Below, piece by piece: positions 21,601 to 37,900 of a stretch of 64,000 nucleotides of DNA. The stretch comes from Parapristionchus giblindavisi. Its lineage: Eukaryota; Nematoda; Chromadorea; Rhabditida; Diplogasteridae. Made by a program: the position numbers and the translations under genes. The notes below the pieces were generated by a model. That model made no database searches. It worked only from the letters and a program-made list of their open reading frames with translations, and was not told where the DNA came from. The DNA lies in assembly GCA_943737045.1 (NCBI GenBank), contig CALSFV010000226.1, forward strand, positions 620,001-684,000, read 5' to 3'. Position 1 is the first letter of the stretch. Each line of letters begins with the position of its first letter.

Positions 21601-24600
21601 TGAAAGAGAAAAACATTCTGAATCGTACACACTTCAGCTCATGTCGAACCGTATTATTTCACAGTCGCCACAATGGCCGAAGTACAAAAGTAGCTTTTAC
21701 TCTTATATGATGAAAATCGCTTGTGAAATGTGATAATGGCAATGATACCTATCTTGTCGTATACCGAACGAAAGAGCAAAAAAATCTGAATACGATGCAC
21801 TTTTCCATTCCTGAACAGCGGTCACATAGGCCAAAATGCTAAATTATCTTCCAGTACTCTTTGCATTTTCGCTACAAAACAATTCATGACAAGTCAAATT
21901 GTCAACGATACTAATCGTGTCATATACCATGTGAAAGAGAAAAAAATTCTGAATCGTACACACTTCAGCTCATGTCGAACCGTATTATTTCACAGTCGCC
22001 ACAATGGCCGAAGTACAAAAGTAGCTTTTACTCTTATATGATGAAAATCGCTTGTGAAATGTGATAATGGCAATGATACCTATCTTGTCGTATACCGAAC
22101 GAAAGAGCAAAAAAATCTGAATACGATGCACTTTTCCATTCCTGAACAGCGGTCACATAGGCCAAAATGCTAAATTATCTTCCAGTACTCTTTGCATTTT
22201 CGCTACAAAACAATTCATGACAAGTCAAATTGTCAACGATACTAATCGTGTCATATACCATGTGAAAGAGAAAAACATTCTGAATCGTACACACTTCAGC
22301 TCATGTCGAACCGTATTATTTCACAGTCGCCACAATGGCCGAAGTACAAAAGTAGCTTTTACTCTTATATGATGAAAATCGCTTGTGAAATGTGATAATG
22401 GCAATGATACCTATCTTGTCGTATACCGAACGAAAGAGCAAAAAAATCTGAATACGATGCACTTTTCCATTCCTGAACAGCGGTCACATAGGCCAAAATG
22501 CTAAATTATCTTCCAGTACTCTTTGCATTTTCGCTACAAAACAATTCATGACAAGTCAAATTGTCAACGATACTAATCGTGTCATATACCATGTGAAAGA
22601 GAAAAAAATTCTGAATCGTACACACTTCAGCTCATGTCGAACCGTATTATTTCACAGTCGCCACAATGGCCGAAGTACAAAAGTAGCTTTTACTCTTATA
22701 TGATGAAAATCGCTTGTGAAATGTGATAATGGCAATGATACCTATCTTGTCGTATACCGAACGAAAGAGCAAAAAAATCTGAATACGATGCACTTTTCCA
22801 TTCCTGAACAGCGGTCACATAGGAAAAATGCTAAATTATCTTCCAGTACTCTTTGCATTTTCGCTACAAAACAATTCATGACAAGTCAAATTGTCAACGA
22901 TACTAATCGTGTCATATACCATGTGAAAGAGAAAAACATTCTGAATCGTACACACTTCAGCTCATGTCGAACCGTATTATTTCACAGTCGCCACAATGGC
23001 CGAAGTACAAAAGTAGCTTTTACTCTTATATGATGAAAATCGCTTGTGAAATGTGATAATGGCAATGATACCTATCTTGTCGTATACCGAACGAAAGAGC
23101 AAAAAAATCTGAATACGATGCACTTTTCCATTCCTGAATAGCGGTCACATAGGCCAAAATGCTAAATTATCTTCCAGTACTCTTTGCATTTTCGCTACAA
23201 AACAATTCATGACAAGTCAAATTGTCAACGATACTAATCGTGTCATATACCATGTGAAAGAGAAAAAAATTCTGAATGGTACACACTTCAGCTCATGTCG
23301 AACCGTATTATTTCACAGTCGCCACAATGGCCGAAGTACAAAAGTAGCTTTTACTCTTATATGATGAAAATCGCTTGTGAAATGTGATAATGGCAATGAT
23401 ACCTATCTTGTCGTATACCGAACGAAAGAGCAAAAAAATCTGAATACGATGCACTTTTCCATTCCTGAACAGCGGTCACATAGGCCAAAATGCTAAATTA
23501 TCTTCCAGTACTCTTTGCATTTTCGCTACAAAACAATTCATGACAAGTCAAATTGTCAACGATACTAATCGTGTCATATACCATGTGAAAGAGAAAAAAA
23601 TTCTGAATCGTACACACTTCAGCTCATGTCGAACCGTATTATTTCACAGTCGCCACAATGGCCGAAGTACAAAAGTAGCTTTTACTCTTATATGATGAAA
23701 ATCGCTTGTGAAATGTGATAATGGCAATGATACCTATCTTGTCGTATACCGAACGAAAGAGCAAAAAAATCTGAATACGATGCACTTTTCCATTCCTGAA
23801 CAGCGGTCACATAGGCCAAAATGCTAAATTATCTTCCAGTACTCTTTGCATTTTCGCTACAAAACAATTCATGACAAGTCAAATTGTCAACGATACTAAT
23901 CGTGTCATATACCATGTGAAAGAGAAAAAAATTCTGAATGGTACACACTTCAGCTCATGTCGAACCGTATTATTTCACAGTCGCCACAATGGCCGAAGTA
24001 CAAAAGTAGCTTTTACTCTTATATGATGAAAATCGCTTGTGAAATGTGATAATGGCAATGATACCTATCTTGTCGTATACCGGACGAAAGAGCAAAAAAA
24101 TCTGAATACGATACACTTTCCATTCCTGAACAGCGGTCACATAGACCAAAATGCTTAATTATCTTCCAGTACTCTTTGCATTTTCGCTACAAAACAATTC
24201 ATGACAAGTCAAATTGTCAACGATACTAATCGTGTCATATACCATGTGAAAGAGAAAAATTCTGAATCGTACACACTTCAGCTCATGTCGAACCGTATTA
24301 TTTCACAGTCGCCACAATGGCCGAAGTACAAAAGTAGCTTTTACTCTTATATGATGAAAATCGCTTGTGAAATGTGATAATGGCAATGATACCTATCTTG
24401 TCGTATACCGAACGAAAGAGCAAAAAAATCTGAATACGATGCACTTTTCCATTCCTGAATAGCGGTCACATAGGCCAAAATGCTAAATTATCTTCCAGTA
24501 CTCTTTGCATTTTCGCTACAAAACAATTCATGACAAGTCAAATTGTCAACGATACTAATCGTGTCATATACCATGTGAAAGAGAAAAAAATTCTGAATCG

Positions 24601-26393
24601 TACACACTTCAGCTCATGTCGAACCGTATTATTTCACAGTCGCCACAATGGCCGAAGTACAAAAGTAGCTTTTACTCTTATATGATGAAAATCGCTTGTG
24701 AAATGTGATAATGGCAATGATACCTATCTTGTCGTATACCGAACGAAAGAGCAAAAAAATCTGAATACGATGCACTTTTCCATTCCTGAACAGCGGTCAC
24801 ATAGGCCAAAATGCTAAATTATCTTCCAGTACTCTTTGCATTTTCGCTACAAAACAATTCATGACAAGTCAAATTGTCAACGATACTAATCGTGTCATAT
24901 ACCATGTGAAAGAGAAAAAAATTCTGAATGGTACACACTTCAGCTCATGTCGAACCGTATTATTTCACAGTCGCCACAATGGCCGAAGTACAAAAGTAGC
25001 TTTTACTCTTATATGATGAAAATCGCTTGTGAAATGTGATAATGGCAATGATACCTATCTTGTCGTATACCGAACGAAAGAGCAAAAAAATCTGAATACG
25101 ATGCACTTTTCCATTCCTGAATAGCGGTCACATAGGCCAAAATGCTAAATTATCTTCCAGTACTCTTTGCATTTTCGCTACAAAACAATTCATGACAAGT
25201 CAAATTGTCAACGATACTAATCGTGTCATATACCATGTGAAAGAGAAAAAAATTCTGAATGGTACACACTTCAGCTCATGTCGAACCGTATTATTTCACA
25301 GTCGCCACAATGGCCGAAGTACAAAAGTAGCTTTTACTCTTATATGATGAAAATCGCTTGTGAAATGTGATAATGGCAATGATACCTATCTTGTCGTATA
25401 CCGAACGAAAGAGCAAAAAAATCTGAATACGATGCACTTTTCCATTCCTGAACAGCGGTCACATAGGCCAAAATGCTAAATTATCTTCCAGTACTCTTTG
25501 CATTTTCGCTACAAAACAATTCATGACAAGTCAAATTGTCAACGATACTAATCGTGTCATATACCATGTGAAAGAGAAAAACATTCTGAATCGTACACAC
25601 TTCAGCTCATGTCGAACCGTATTATTTCACAGTCGCCACAATGGCCGAAGTACAAAAGTAGCTTTTACTCTTATATGATGAAAATCGCTTGTGAAATGTG
25701 ATAATGGCAATGATACCTATCTTGTCGTATACCGAACGAAAGAGCAAAAAAATCTGAATACGATGCACTTTTCCATTCCTGAACAGCGGTCACATAGGCC
25801 AAAATGCTAAATTATCTTCCAGTACTCTTTGCATTTTCGCTACAAAACAATTCATGACAAGTCAAATTGTCAACGATACTAATCGTGTCATATACCATGT
25901 GAAAGAGAAAAAAATTCTGAATCGTACACACTTCAGCTCATGTCGAACCGTATTATTTCACAGTCGCCACAATGGCCGAAGTACAAAAGTAACTTTTACT
26001 CTTATATGATGAAAATCGCTTGTGAAATGTGATAATGGCAATGATACCTATCTTGTCGTATACCGAACGAAAGAGCAAAAAAATCTGAATACGATGCACT
26101 TTTCCATTCCTGAACAGCGGTCACATAGGCCAAAATGCTAAATTATCTTCCAGTACTCTTTGCATTTTCGCTACAAAACAATTCATGACAAGTCAAATTG
26201 TCAACGATACTAATCGTGTCATATACCATGTGAAAGAGAAAAAAATTCTGAATGGTACACACTTCAGCTCATGTCGAACCGTATTATTTCACAGTCGCCA
26301 CAATGGCCGAAGTACAAAAGTAGCTTTTACTCTTATATGATGAAAATCGCTTGTGAAATGTGATAATGGCAATGATACCTATCTTGTCGTATA

Positions 26394-29300
26394 CCGGACG
26401 AAAGAGCAAAAAAATCTGAATACGATACACTTTCCATTCCTGAACAGCGGTCACATAGACCAAAATGCTTAATTATCTTCCAGTACTCTTTGCATTTTCG
26501 CTACAAAACAATTCATGACAAGTCAAATTGTCAACGATACTAATCGTGTCATATACCATGTGAAAGAGAAAAAAATTCTGAATCGTACACACTTCAGCTC
26601 ATGTCGAACCGTATTATTTCACAGTCGCCACAATGGCCGAAGTACAAAAGTAGCTTTTACTCTTATATGATGAAAATCGCTTGTGAAATGTGATAATGGC
26701 AATGATACCTATCTTGTCGTATACCGAACGAAAGAGCAAAAAAATCTGAATACGATGCACTTTTCCATTCCTGAACAGCGGTCACATAGGCCAAAATGCT
26801 AAATTATCTTCCAGTACTCTTTGCATTTTCGCTACAAAACAATTCATGACAAGTCAAATTGTCAACGATACTAATCGTGTCATATACCATGTGAAAGAGA
26901 AAAAAATTCTGAATCGTACACACTTCAGCTCATGTCGAACCGTATTATTTCACAGTCGCCACAATGGCCGAAGTACAAAAGTAGCTTTTACTCTTATATG
27001 ATGAAAATCGCTTGTGAAATGTGATAATGGCAATGATACCTATCTTGTCGTATACCGAACGAAAGAGCAAAAAAATCTGAATACGATGCACTTTTCCATT
27101 CCTGAACAGCGGTCACATAGGCCAAAATGCTAAATTATCTTCCAGTACTCTTTGCATTTTCGCTACAAAACAATTCATGACAAGTCAAATTGTCAACGAT
27201 ACTAATCGTGTCATATACCATGTGAAAGAGAAAAAAATTCTGAATGGTACACACTTCAGCTCATGTCGAACCGTATTATTTCACAGTCGCCACAATGGCC
27301 GAAGTACAAAAGTAGCTTTTACTCTTATATGATGAAAATCGCTTGTGAAATGTGATAATGGCAATGATACCTATCTTGTCGTATACCGGACGAAAGAGCA
27401 AAAAAATCTGAATACGATACACTTTCCATTCCTGAACAGCGGTCACATAGACCAAAATGCTTAATTATCTTCCAGTACTCTTTGCATTTTCGCTACAAAA
27501 CAATTCATGACAAGTCAAATTGTCAACGATACTAATCTTGTCATATACCATGTGAAAGAGAAAAAAATTCTGAATCGTACACACTTCAGCTCATGTCGAA
27601 CCGTATTATTTCACAGTCGCCACAATGGCCGAAGTACAAAAGTAGCTTTTACTCTTATATGATGAAAATCGCTTGTGAAATGTGATAATGGCAATGATAC
27701 CTATCTTGTCGTATACCGAACGAAAGAGCAAAAAAATCTGAATACGATGCACTTTTCCATTCCTGAACAGCGGTCACATAGGCCAAAATGCTAAATTATC
27801 TTCCAGTACTCTTTGCATTTTCGCTACAAAACAATTCATGACAAGTAAAATTGTCAACGATACTAATCGTGTCATATACCATGTGAAAGAGAAAAAAATT
27901 CTGAATCGTACACACTTCAGCTCATGTCGAACCGTATTATTTCACAGTCGCCACAATGGCCGAAGTACAAAAGTAGCTTTTACTCTTATATGATGAAAAT
28001 CGCTTGTGAAATGTGATAATGGCAATGATACCTATCTTGTCGTATACCGAACGAAAGAGCAAAAAAATCTGAATACGATGCACTTTTCCATTCCTGAACA
28101 GCGGTCACATAGGCCAAAATGCTAAATTATCTTCCAGTACTCTTTGCATTTTCGCTACAAAACAATTCATGACAAGTCAAATTGTCAACGATACTAATCT
28201 TGTCATATACCATGTGAAAGAGAAAAAAATTCTGAATCGTACACACTTCAGCTCATGTCGAACCGTATTATTTCACAGTCGCCACAATGGCCGAAGTACA
28301 AAAGTAGCTTTTACTCTTATATGATGAAAATCGCTTGTGAAATGTGATAATGGCAATGATACCTATCTTGTCGTATACCGGACGAAAGAGCAAAAAAATC
28401 TGAATACGATACACTTTCCATTCCTGAACAGCGGTCACATAGACCAAAATGCTTAATTATCTTCCAGTACTCTTTGCATTTTCGCTACAAAACAATTCAT
28501 GACAAGTCAAATTGTCAACGATACTAATCGTGTCATATACCATGTGAAAGAGAAAAAAATTCTGAATCGTACACACTTCAGCTCATGTCGAACCGTATTA
28601 TTTCACAGTCGCCACAATGGCCGAAGTACAAAAGTAGCTTTTACTCTTATATGATGAAAATCGCTTGTGAAATGTGATAATGGCAATGATACCTATCTTG
28701 TCGTATACCGAACGAAAGAGCAAAAAAATCTGAATACGATGCACTTTTCCATTCCTGAACAGCGGTCACATAGGCCAAAATGCTAAATTATCTTCCAGTA
28801 CTCTTTGCATTTTCGCTACAAAACAATTCATGACAAGTCAAATTGTCAACGATACTAATCGTGTCATATACCATGTGAAAGAGAAAAAAATTCTGAATGG
28901 TACACACTTCAGCTCATGTCGAACTGTATTATTTCACAGTCGCCACAATGGCAGAAGTACAAAAGTAGCTTTTACTCTTATATGATGAAAATCGCTTGTG
29001 AAATGTGATAATGGCAATGATACCTATCTTGTCGTATACCGGACGAAAGAGCAAAAAAATCTGAATACGATACACTTTCCATTCCTGAACAGCGGTCACA
29101 TAGACCAAAATGCTTAATTATCTTCCAGTACTCTTTGCATTTTCGCTACAAAACAATTCATGACAAGTCAAATTGTCAACGATACTAATCGTGTCATATA
29201 CCATGTGAAAGAGAAAAAAATTCTGAATCGTACACACTTCAGCTCATGTCGAACCGTATTATTTCACAGTCGCCACAATGGCCGAAGTACAAAAGTAACT

Positions 29301-32300
29301 TTTACTCTTATATGATGAAAATCGCTTGTGAAATGTGATAATGGCAATGATACCTATCTTGTCGTATACCGAACGAAAGAGCAAAAAAATCTGAATACGA
29401 TGCACTTTTCCATTCCTGAACAGCGGTCACATAGGCCAAAATGCTAAATTATCTTCCAGTACTCTTTGCATTTTCGCTACAAAACAATTCATGACAAGTC
29501 AAATTGTCAACGATACTAATCGTGTCATATACCATGTGAAAGAGAAAAAAATTCTGAATGGTACACACTTCAGCTCATGTCGAACCGTATTATTTCACAG
29601 TCGCCACAATGGCCGAAGTACAAAAGTAGCTTTTACTCTTATATGATGAAAATCGCTTGTGAAATGTGATAATGGCAATGATACCTATCTTGTCGTATAC
29701 CGGACGAAAGAGCAAAAAAATCTGAATACGATACACTTTCCATTCCTGAACAGCGGTCACATAGACCAAAATGCTTAATTATCTTCCAGTACTCTTTGCA
29801 TTTTCGCTACAAAACAATTCATGACAAGTCAAATTGTCAACGATACTAATCGTGTCATATACCATGTGAAAGAGAAAAAAATTCTGAATCGTACACACTT
29901 CAGCTCATGTCGAACCGTATTATTTCACAGTCGCCACAATGGCCGAAGTACAAAAGTAACTTTTACTCTTATATGATGAAAATCGCTTGTGAAATGTGAT
30001 AATGGCAATGATACCTATCTTGTCGTATACCGAACGAAAGAGCAAAAAAATCTGAATACGATGCACTTTTCCATTCCTGAACAGCGGTCACATAGGCCAA
30101 AATGCTAAATTATCTTCCAGTACTCTTTGCATTTTCGCTACAAAACAATTCATGACAAGTCAAATTGTCAACGATACTAATCGTGTCATATACCATGTGA
30201 AAGAGAAAAAAATTCTGAATGGTACACACTTCAGCTCATGTCGAACCGTATTATTTCACAGTCGCCACAATGGCCGAAGTACAAAAGTAGCTTTTACTCT
30301 TATATGATGAAAATCGCTTGTGAAATGTGATAATGGCAATGATACCTATCTTGTCGTATACCGGACGAAAGAGCAAAAAAATCTGAATACGATACACTTT
30401 CCATTCCTGAACAGCGGTCACATAGACCAAAATGCTTAATTATCTTCCAGTACTCTTTGCATTTTCGCTACAAAACAATTCATGACAAGTCAAATTGTCA
30501 ACGATACTAATCGTGTCATATACCATGTGAAAGAGAAAAAAATTCTGAATCGTACACACTTCAGCTCATGTCGAACCGTATTATTTCACAGTCGCCACAA
30601 TGGCCGAAGTACAAAAGTAGCTTTTACTCTTATATGATGAAAATCGCTTGTGAAATGTGATAATGGCAATGATACCTATCTTGTCGTATACCGAACGAAA
30701 GAGCAAAAAAATCTGAATACGATGCACTTTTCCATTCCTGAACAGCGGTCACATAGGCCAAAATGCTAAATTATCTTCCAGTACTCTTTGCATTTTCGCT
30801 ACAAAACAATTCATGACAAGTCAAATTGTCAACGATACTAATCGTGTCATATACCATGTGAAAGAGAAAAAAATTCTGAATCGTACACACTTCAGCTCAT
30901 GTCGAACCGTATTATTTCACAGTCGCCACAATGGCCGAAGTACAAAAGTAGCTTTTACTCTTATATGATGAAAATCGCTTGTGAAATGTGATAATGGCAA
31001 TGATACCTATCTTGTCGTATACCGAACGAAAGAGCAAAAAAATCTGAATACGATGCACTTTTCCATTCCTGAACAGCGGTCACATAGGCCAAAATGCTAA
31101 ATTATCTTCCAGTACTCTTTGCATTTTCGCTACAAAACAATTCATGACAAGTCAAATTGTCAACGATACTAATCGTGTCATATACCATGTGAAAGAGAAA
31201 AAAATTCTGAATGGTACACACTTCAGCTCATGTCGAACCGTATTATTTCACAGTCGCCACAATGGCCGAAGTACAAAAGTAGCTTTTACTCTTATATGAT
31301 GAAAATCGCTTGTGAAATGTGATAATGGCAATGATACCTATCTTGTCGTATACCGGACGAAAGAGCAAAAAAATCTGAATACGATACACTTTCCATTCCT
31401 GAACAGCGGTCACATAGACCAAAATGCTTAATTATCTTCCAGTACTCTTTGCATTTTCGCTACAAAACAATTCATGACAAGTCAAATTGTCAACGATACT
31501 AATCGTGTCATATACCATGTGAAAGAGAAAAAAATTCTGAATCGTACACACTTCAGCTCATGTCGAACCGTATTATTTCACAGTCGCCACAATGGCCGAA
31601 GTACAAAAGTAGCTTTTACTCTTATATGATGAAAATCGCTTGTGAAATGTGATAATGGCAATGATACCTATCTTGTCGTATACCGAACGAAAGAGCAAAA
31701 AAATCTGAATACGATGCACTTTTCCATTCCTGAACAGCGGTCACATAGGCCAAAATGCTAAATTATCTTCCAGTACTCTTTGCATTTTCGCTACAAAACA
31801 ATTCATGACAAGTAAAATTGTCAACGATACTAATCGTGTCATATACCATGTGAAAGAGAAAAAAATTCTGAATCGTACACACTTCAGCTCATGTCGAACC
31901 GTATTATTTCACAGTCGCCACAATGGCCGAAGTACAAAAGTAGCTTTTACTCTTATATGATGAAAATCGCTTGTGAAATGTGATAATGGCAATGATACCT
32001 ATCTTGTCGTATACCGAACGAAAGAGCAAAAAAATCTGAATACGATGCACTTTTCCATTCCTGAACAGCGGTCACATAGGCCAAAATGCTAAATTATCTT
32101 CCAGTACTCTTTGCATTTTCGCTACAAAACAATTCATGACAAGTCAAATTGTCAACGATACTAATCGTGTCATATACCATGTGAAAGAGAAAAAAATTCT
32201 GAATGGTACACACTTCAGCTCATGTCGAACCGTATTATTTCACAGTCGCCACAATGGCCGAAGTACAAAAGTAGCTTTTACTCTTATATGATGAAAATCG

Positions 32301-34000
32301 CTTGTGAAATGTGATAATGGCAATGATACCTATCTTGTCGTATACCGGACGAAAGAGCAAAAAAATCTGAATACGATACACTTTCCATTCCTGAACAGCG
32401 GTCACATAGACCAAAATGCTTAATTATCTTCCAGTACTCTTTGCATTTTCGCTACAAAACAATTCATGACAAGTCAAATTGTCAACGATACTAATCGTGT
32501 CATATACCATGTGAAAGAGAAAAAAATTCTGAATCGTACACACTTCAGCTCATGTCGAACCGTATTATTTCACAGTCGCCACAATGGCCGAAGTACAAAA
32601 GTAGCTTTTACTCTTATATGATGAAAATCGCTTGTGAAATGTGATAATGGCAATGATACCTATCTTGTCGTATACCGAACGAAAGAGCAAAAAAATCTGA
32701 ATACGATGCACTTTTCCATTCCTGAACAGCGGTCACATAGGCCAAAATGCTAAATTATCTTCCAGTACTCTTTGCATTTTCGCTACAAAACAATTCATGA
32801 CAAGTCAAATTGTCAACGATACTAATCGTGTCATATACCATGTGAAAGAGAAAAAAATTCTGAATGGTACACACTTCAGCTCATGTCGAACCGTATTATT
32901 TCACAGTCGCCACAATGGCCGAAGTACAAAAGTAGCTTTTACTCTTATATGATGAAAATCGCTTGTGAAATGTGATAATGGCAATGATACCTATCTTGTC
33001 GTATACCGGACGAAAGAGCAAAAAAATCTGAATACGATACACTTTCCATTCCTGAACAGCGGTCACATAGACCAAAATGCTTAATTATCTTCCAGTACTC
33101 TTTGCATTTTCGCTACAAAACAATTCATGACAAGTCAAATTGTCAACGATACTAATCGTGTCATATACCATGTGAAAGAGAAAAAAATTCTGAATCGTAC
33201 ACACTTCAGCTCATGTCGAACCGTATTATTTCACAGTCGCCACAATGGCCGAAGTACAAAAGTAGCTTTTACTCTTATATGATGAAAATCGCTTGTGAAA
33301 TGTGATAATGGCAATGATACCTATCTTGTCGTATACCGAACGAAAGAGCAAAAAAATCTGAATACGATGCACTTTTCCATTCCTGAACAGCGGTCACATA
33401 GGCCAAAATGCTAAATTATCTTCCAGTACTCTTTGAATTTTCGCTACAAAACAATTCATGACAAGTCAAATTGTCCACGATACTAATCGTGTCATATACC
33501 ATGTGAAAGAGAAAAAAATTCTGAATCGTACACACTTCAGCTCATGTCGAACCGTATTATTTCACAGTCGCCACAATGGCCGAAGTACAAAAGTAGCTTT
33601 TACTCTTATATGATGAAAATCGCTTGTGAAATGTGATAATGGCAATGATACCTATCTTGTCGTATACCGAACGAAAGAGCAAAAAAATCTGAATACGATG
33701 CACTTTTCCATTCCTGAACAGCGGTCACATAGGCCAAAATGCTAAATTATCTTCCAGTACTCTTTGAATTTTCGCTACAAAACAATTCATGACAAGTCAA
33801 ATTGTCCACGATACTAATCGTGTCATATACCATGTGAAAGAGAAAAAAATTCTGAATGGTACACACTTCAGCTCATGTCGAACCGTATTATTTCACAGTC
33901 GCCACAATGGCCGAAGTACAAAAGTAGCTTTTACTCTTATATGATGAAAATCGCTTGTGAAATGTGATAATGGCAATGATACCTATCTTGTCGTATACCG
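26394..34000 (+). repeat. Satellite sub-block of alternating dimers and trimers
   Basis: The diagnostic variant CCGGACGAAAG lies at about 26394, 27386, 28378, 29039, 29700, 30361, 31353, 32345, 33006 and 33998. Gaps are 992, 992, 661, 661, 661, 992, 992, 661 and 992 bp, that is 3, 3, 2, 2, 2, 3, 3, 2 and 3 monomers. The marked unit is always of the GATACACTTTCC/CATAGACC type. Confidence 0.85.
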
Positions 34001-34611
34001 GACGAAAGAGCAAAAAAATCTGAATACGATACACTTTCCATTCCTGAACAGCGGTCACATAGACCAAAATGCTTAATTATCTTCCAGTACTCTTTGCATT
34101 TTCGCTACAAAACAATTCATGACAAGTCAAATTGTCAACGATACTAATCGTGTCATATACCATGTGAAAGAGAAAAAAATTCTGAATCGTACACACTTCA
34201 GCTCATGTCGAACCGTATTATTTCACAGTCGCCACAATGGCCGAAGTACAAAAGTAGCTTTTACTCTTATATGATGAAAATCGCTTGTGAAATGTGATAA
34301 TGGCAATGATACCTATCTTGTCGTATACCGAACGAAAGAGCAAAAAAATCTGAATACGATGCACTTTTCCATTCCTGAATAGCGGTCACATAGGCCAAAA
34401 TGCTAAATTATCTTCCAGTACTCTTTGCATTTTCGCTACAAAACAATTCATGACAAGTCAAATTGTCAACGATACTAATCGTGTCATATACCATGTGAAA
34501 GAGAAAAAAATTCTGAATGGTACACACTTCAGCTCATGTCGAACCGTATTACTTCACAGTCGCCACAATGGCCGAAGTACAAAAGTAGCTTTTACTCTTA
34601 TATGATGAAAA

Positions 34612-37600
34612 TCGCTTGTGAAATGTGATAATGGCAATGATACCTATCTTGTCGTATACCGAACGAAAGAGCAAAAAATCTGAATACGATGCACTTTTCC
34701 ATTCCTGAACAGCGGTCACATAGGCCAAAATGCTAAATTATCTTCCAGTACTCTTTGCATTTTCGCTACAAAACAATTCATGACAAGTCAAATTGTCAAC
34801 GATACTAATCGTGTCATATACCATGTGAAAGAGAAAAAAATTCTGAATGGTACACACTTCAGCTCATGTCGAACCATATTACTTCACAGTCGCCACAATG
34901 GCCGAAGTACAAAAGTAGCTTTTACTCTTATATGATGAAAATCGCTTGTGAAATGTGATAATGGCAATGATACCTATCTTGTCGTATACCGAACGAAAGA
35001 GCAAAGAAATCTGAATACGATACACTTTCCATTCCTGAACAGCGGTCACATAGGCCAAAATGCTAAATTATCTTCCAGTACTCTTTGCATTTTCGCTACA
35101 AAACAATTCATGACAAGTCAAATTGTCAACGATACTAATCGTGTCATATACCATGTGAAAGAGAAAAAAATTCTGAATGGTCCACACTTCAGCTCATGTC
35201 GAACCGTATTACTTCACAGTCGCCACAATGGCCGAAGTACAAAAGTAGCTTTTACTCTTATATGATGAAAATCGCTTGTGAAATGTGATAATGGCAATGA
35301 TACCTATCTTGTCGTATACCGAACGAAAGAGCAAAAAATCTGAATACGATGCACTTTTCCATTCCTGAACAGCGGTCACATAGGCCAAAATGCTAAATTA
35401 TCTTCCAGTACTCTTTGCATTTTCGCTACAAAACAATTCATGACAAGTCAAATTGTCAACGATACTAATCGTGTCATATACCATGTGAAAGAGAAAAAAA
35501 TTCTGAATGGTACACACTTCAGCTCATGTCGAACCATATTACTTCACAGTCGCCACAATGGCCGAAGTACAAAAGTAGCTTTTACTCTTATATGATGAAA
35601 ATCGCTTGTGAAATGTGATAATGGCAATGATACCTATCTTGTCGTATACCGAACGAAAGAGCAAAGAAATCTGAATACGATACACTTTCCATTCCTGAAC
35701 AGCGGTCACATAGGCCAAAATGCTAAATTATCTTCCAGTACTCTTTGCATTTTCGCTACAAAACAATTCATGACAAGTCAAATTGTCAACGATACTAATC
35801 GTGTCATATACCATGTGAAAGAGAAAAACATTCTGAATCGTACATACTTCAGCTCATGTCGAACCGTATTATTTCACAGTCGCCACAATGGCCGAAGTAC
35901 AAAAGTAGCTTTTACTCTTATATGATGAAAATCGCTTGTGAAATGTGATAATGGCAATGATACCTATCTTGTCGTATACCGAACGAAAGAGCAAAAAATC
36001 TGAATACGATGCACTTTTCCATTCCTGAACAGCGGTCACATAGGCCAAAATGCTAAATTATCTTCCAGTACTCTTTGCATTTTCGCTACAAAACAATTCA
36101 TGACAAGTCAAATTGTCAACGATACTAATCGTGTCATATACCATGTGAAAGAGAAAAAAAATTCTGAATCGTACACACTTCAGCTCATGTCGAACCGTAT
36201 TATTTCACAGTCGCCACAATGGCCGAAGTACAAAAGTAGCTTTTACTCTTATATGATGAAAATCGCTTGTGAAATGTGATAATGGCAATGATACCTATCT
36301 TGTCGTATACCGAACGAAAGAGCAAAAAAATCTGAATACGATGCACTTTTCCATTCCTGAACAGCGGTCACATAGGCCAAAATGCTAAATTATCTTCCAG
36401 TACTCTTTGCATTTTCGCTACAAAACAATTCATGACAAGTCAAATTGTCAACGATACTAATCGTGTCATATACCATGTGAAAGAGAAAAAAATTCTGAAT
36501 CGTACACACTTCAGCTCATGTCGAACCGTATTATTTCACAGTCGCCACAATGGCCGAAGTACAAAAGTAGCTTTTACTCTTATATGATGAAAATCGCTTG
36601 TGAAATGTGATAATGGCAATGATACCTATCTTGTCGTATACCGAACGAAAGAGCAAAAAAATCTGAATACGATGCACTTTTCCATTCCTGAACAGCGGTC
36701 ACATAGGCCAAAATGCTAAATTATCTTCCAGTACTCTTTGCATTTTCGCTACAAAACAATTCATGACAAGTCAAATTGTCAACGATACTAATCGTGTCAT
36801 ATACCATGTGAAAGAGAAAAAAATTCTGAATGGTCCACACTTCAGCTCATGTCGAACCGTATTACTTCACAGTCGCCACAATGGCCGAAGTACAAAAGTA
36901 GCTTTTACTCTTATATGATGAAAATCGCTTGTGAAATGTGATAATGGCAATGATACCTATCTTGTCGTATACCGAACGAAAGAGCAAAAAATCTGAATAC
37001 GATGCACTTTTCCATTCCTGAACAGCGGTCACATAGGCCAAAATGCTAAATTATCTTCCAGTACTCTTTGCATTTTCGCTACAAAACAATTCATGACAAG
37101 TCAAATTGTCAACGATACTAATCGTGTCATATACCATGTGAAAGAGAAAAAAATTCTGAATGGTACACACTTCAGCTCATGTCGAACCATATTACTTCAC
37201 AGTCGCCACAATGGCCGAAGTACAAAAGTAGCTTTTACTCTTATATGATGAAAATCGCTTGTGAAATGTGATAATGGCAATGATACCTATCTTGTCGTAT
37301 ACCGAACGAAAGAGCAAAGAAATCTGAATACGATACACTTTCCATTCCTGAACAGCGGTCACATAGGCCAAAATGCTAAATTATCTTCCAGTACTCTTTG
37401 CATTTTCGCTACAAAACAATTCATGACAAGTCAAATTGTCAACGATACTAATCGTGTCATATACCATGTGAAAGAGAAAAACATTCTGAATCGTACATAC
37501 TTCAGCTCATGTCGAACCGTATTATTTCACAGTCGCCACAATGGCCGAAGTACAAAAGTAGCTTTTACTCTTATATGATGAAAATCGCTTGTGAAATGTG

Positions 37601-37900
37601 ATAATGGCAATGATACCTATCTTGTCGTATACCGAACGAAAGAGCAAAAAATCTGAATACGATGCACTTTTCCATTCCTGAACAGCGGTCACATAGGCCA
37701 AAATGCTAAATTATCTTCCAGTACTCTTTGCATTTTCGCTACAAAACAATTCATGACAAGTCAAATTGTCAACGATACTAATCGTGTCATATACCATGTG
37801 AAAGAGAAAAACATTCTGAATCGTACACACTTCAGCTCATGTCGAACCGTATTATTTCACAGTCGCCACAATGGCCGAAGTACAAAAGTAGCTTTTACTC
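34612..37900 (+). repeat. Satellite sub-block with dimeric repeats and a repeated block
   Basis: Units with GAGCAAAAAATCTGAA alternate with units carrying GAGCAAAGAAATC (about 35003, 35663, 37315). The first pair is one dimer (660 bp) apart and the next five units (about 1,652 bp) away, so a five-unit block was duplicated after the dimers formed. The ACTTCACAG variant (for ATTTCACAG) marks this zone. Confidence 0.75.
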
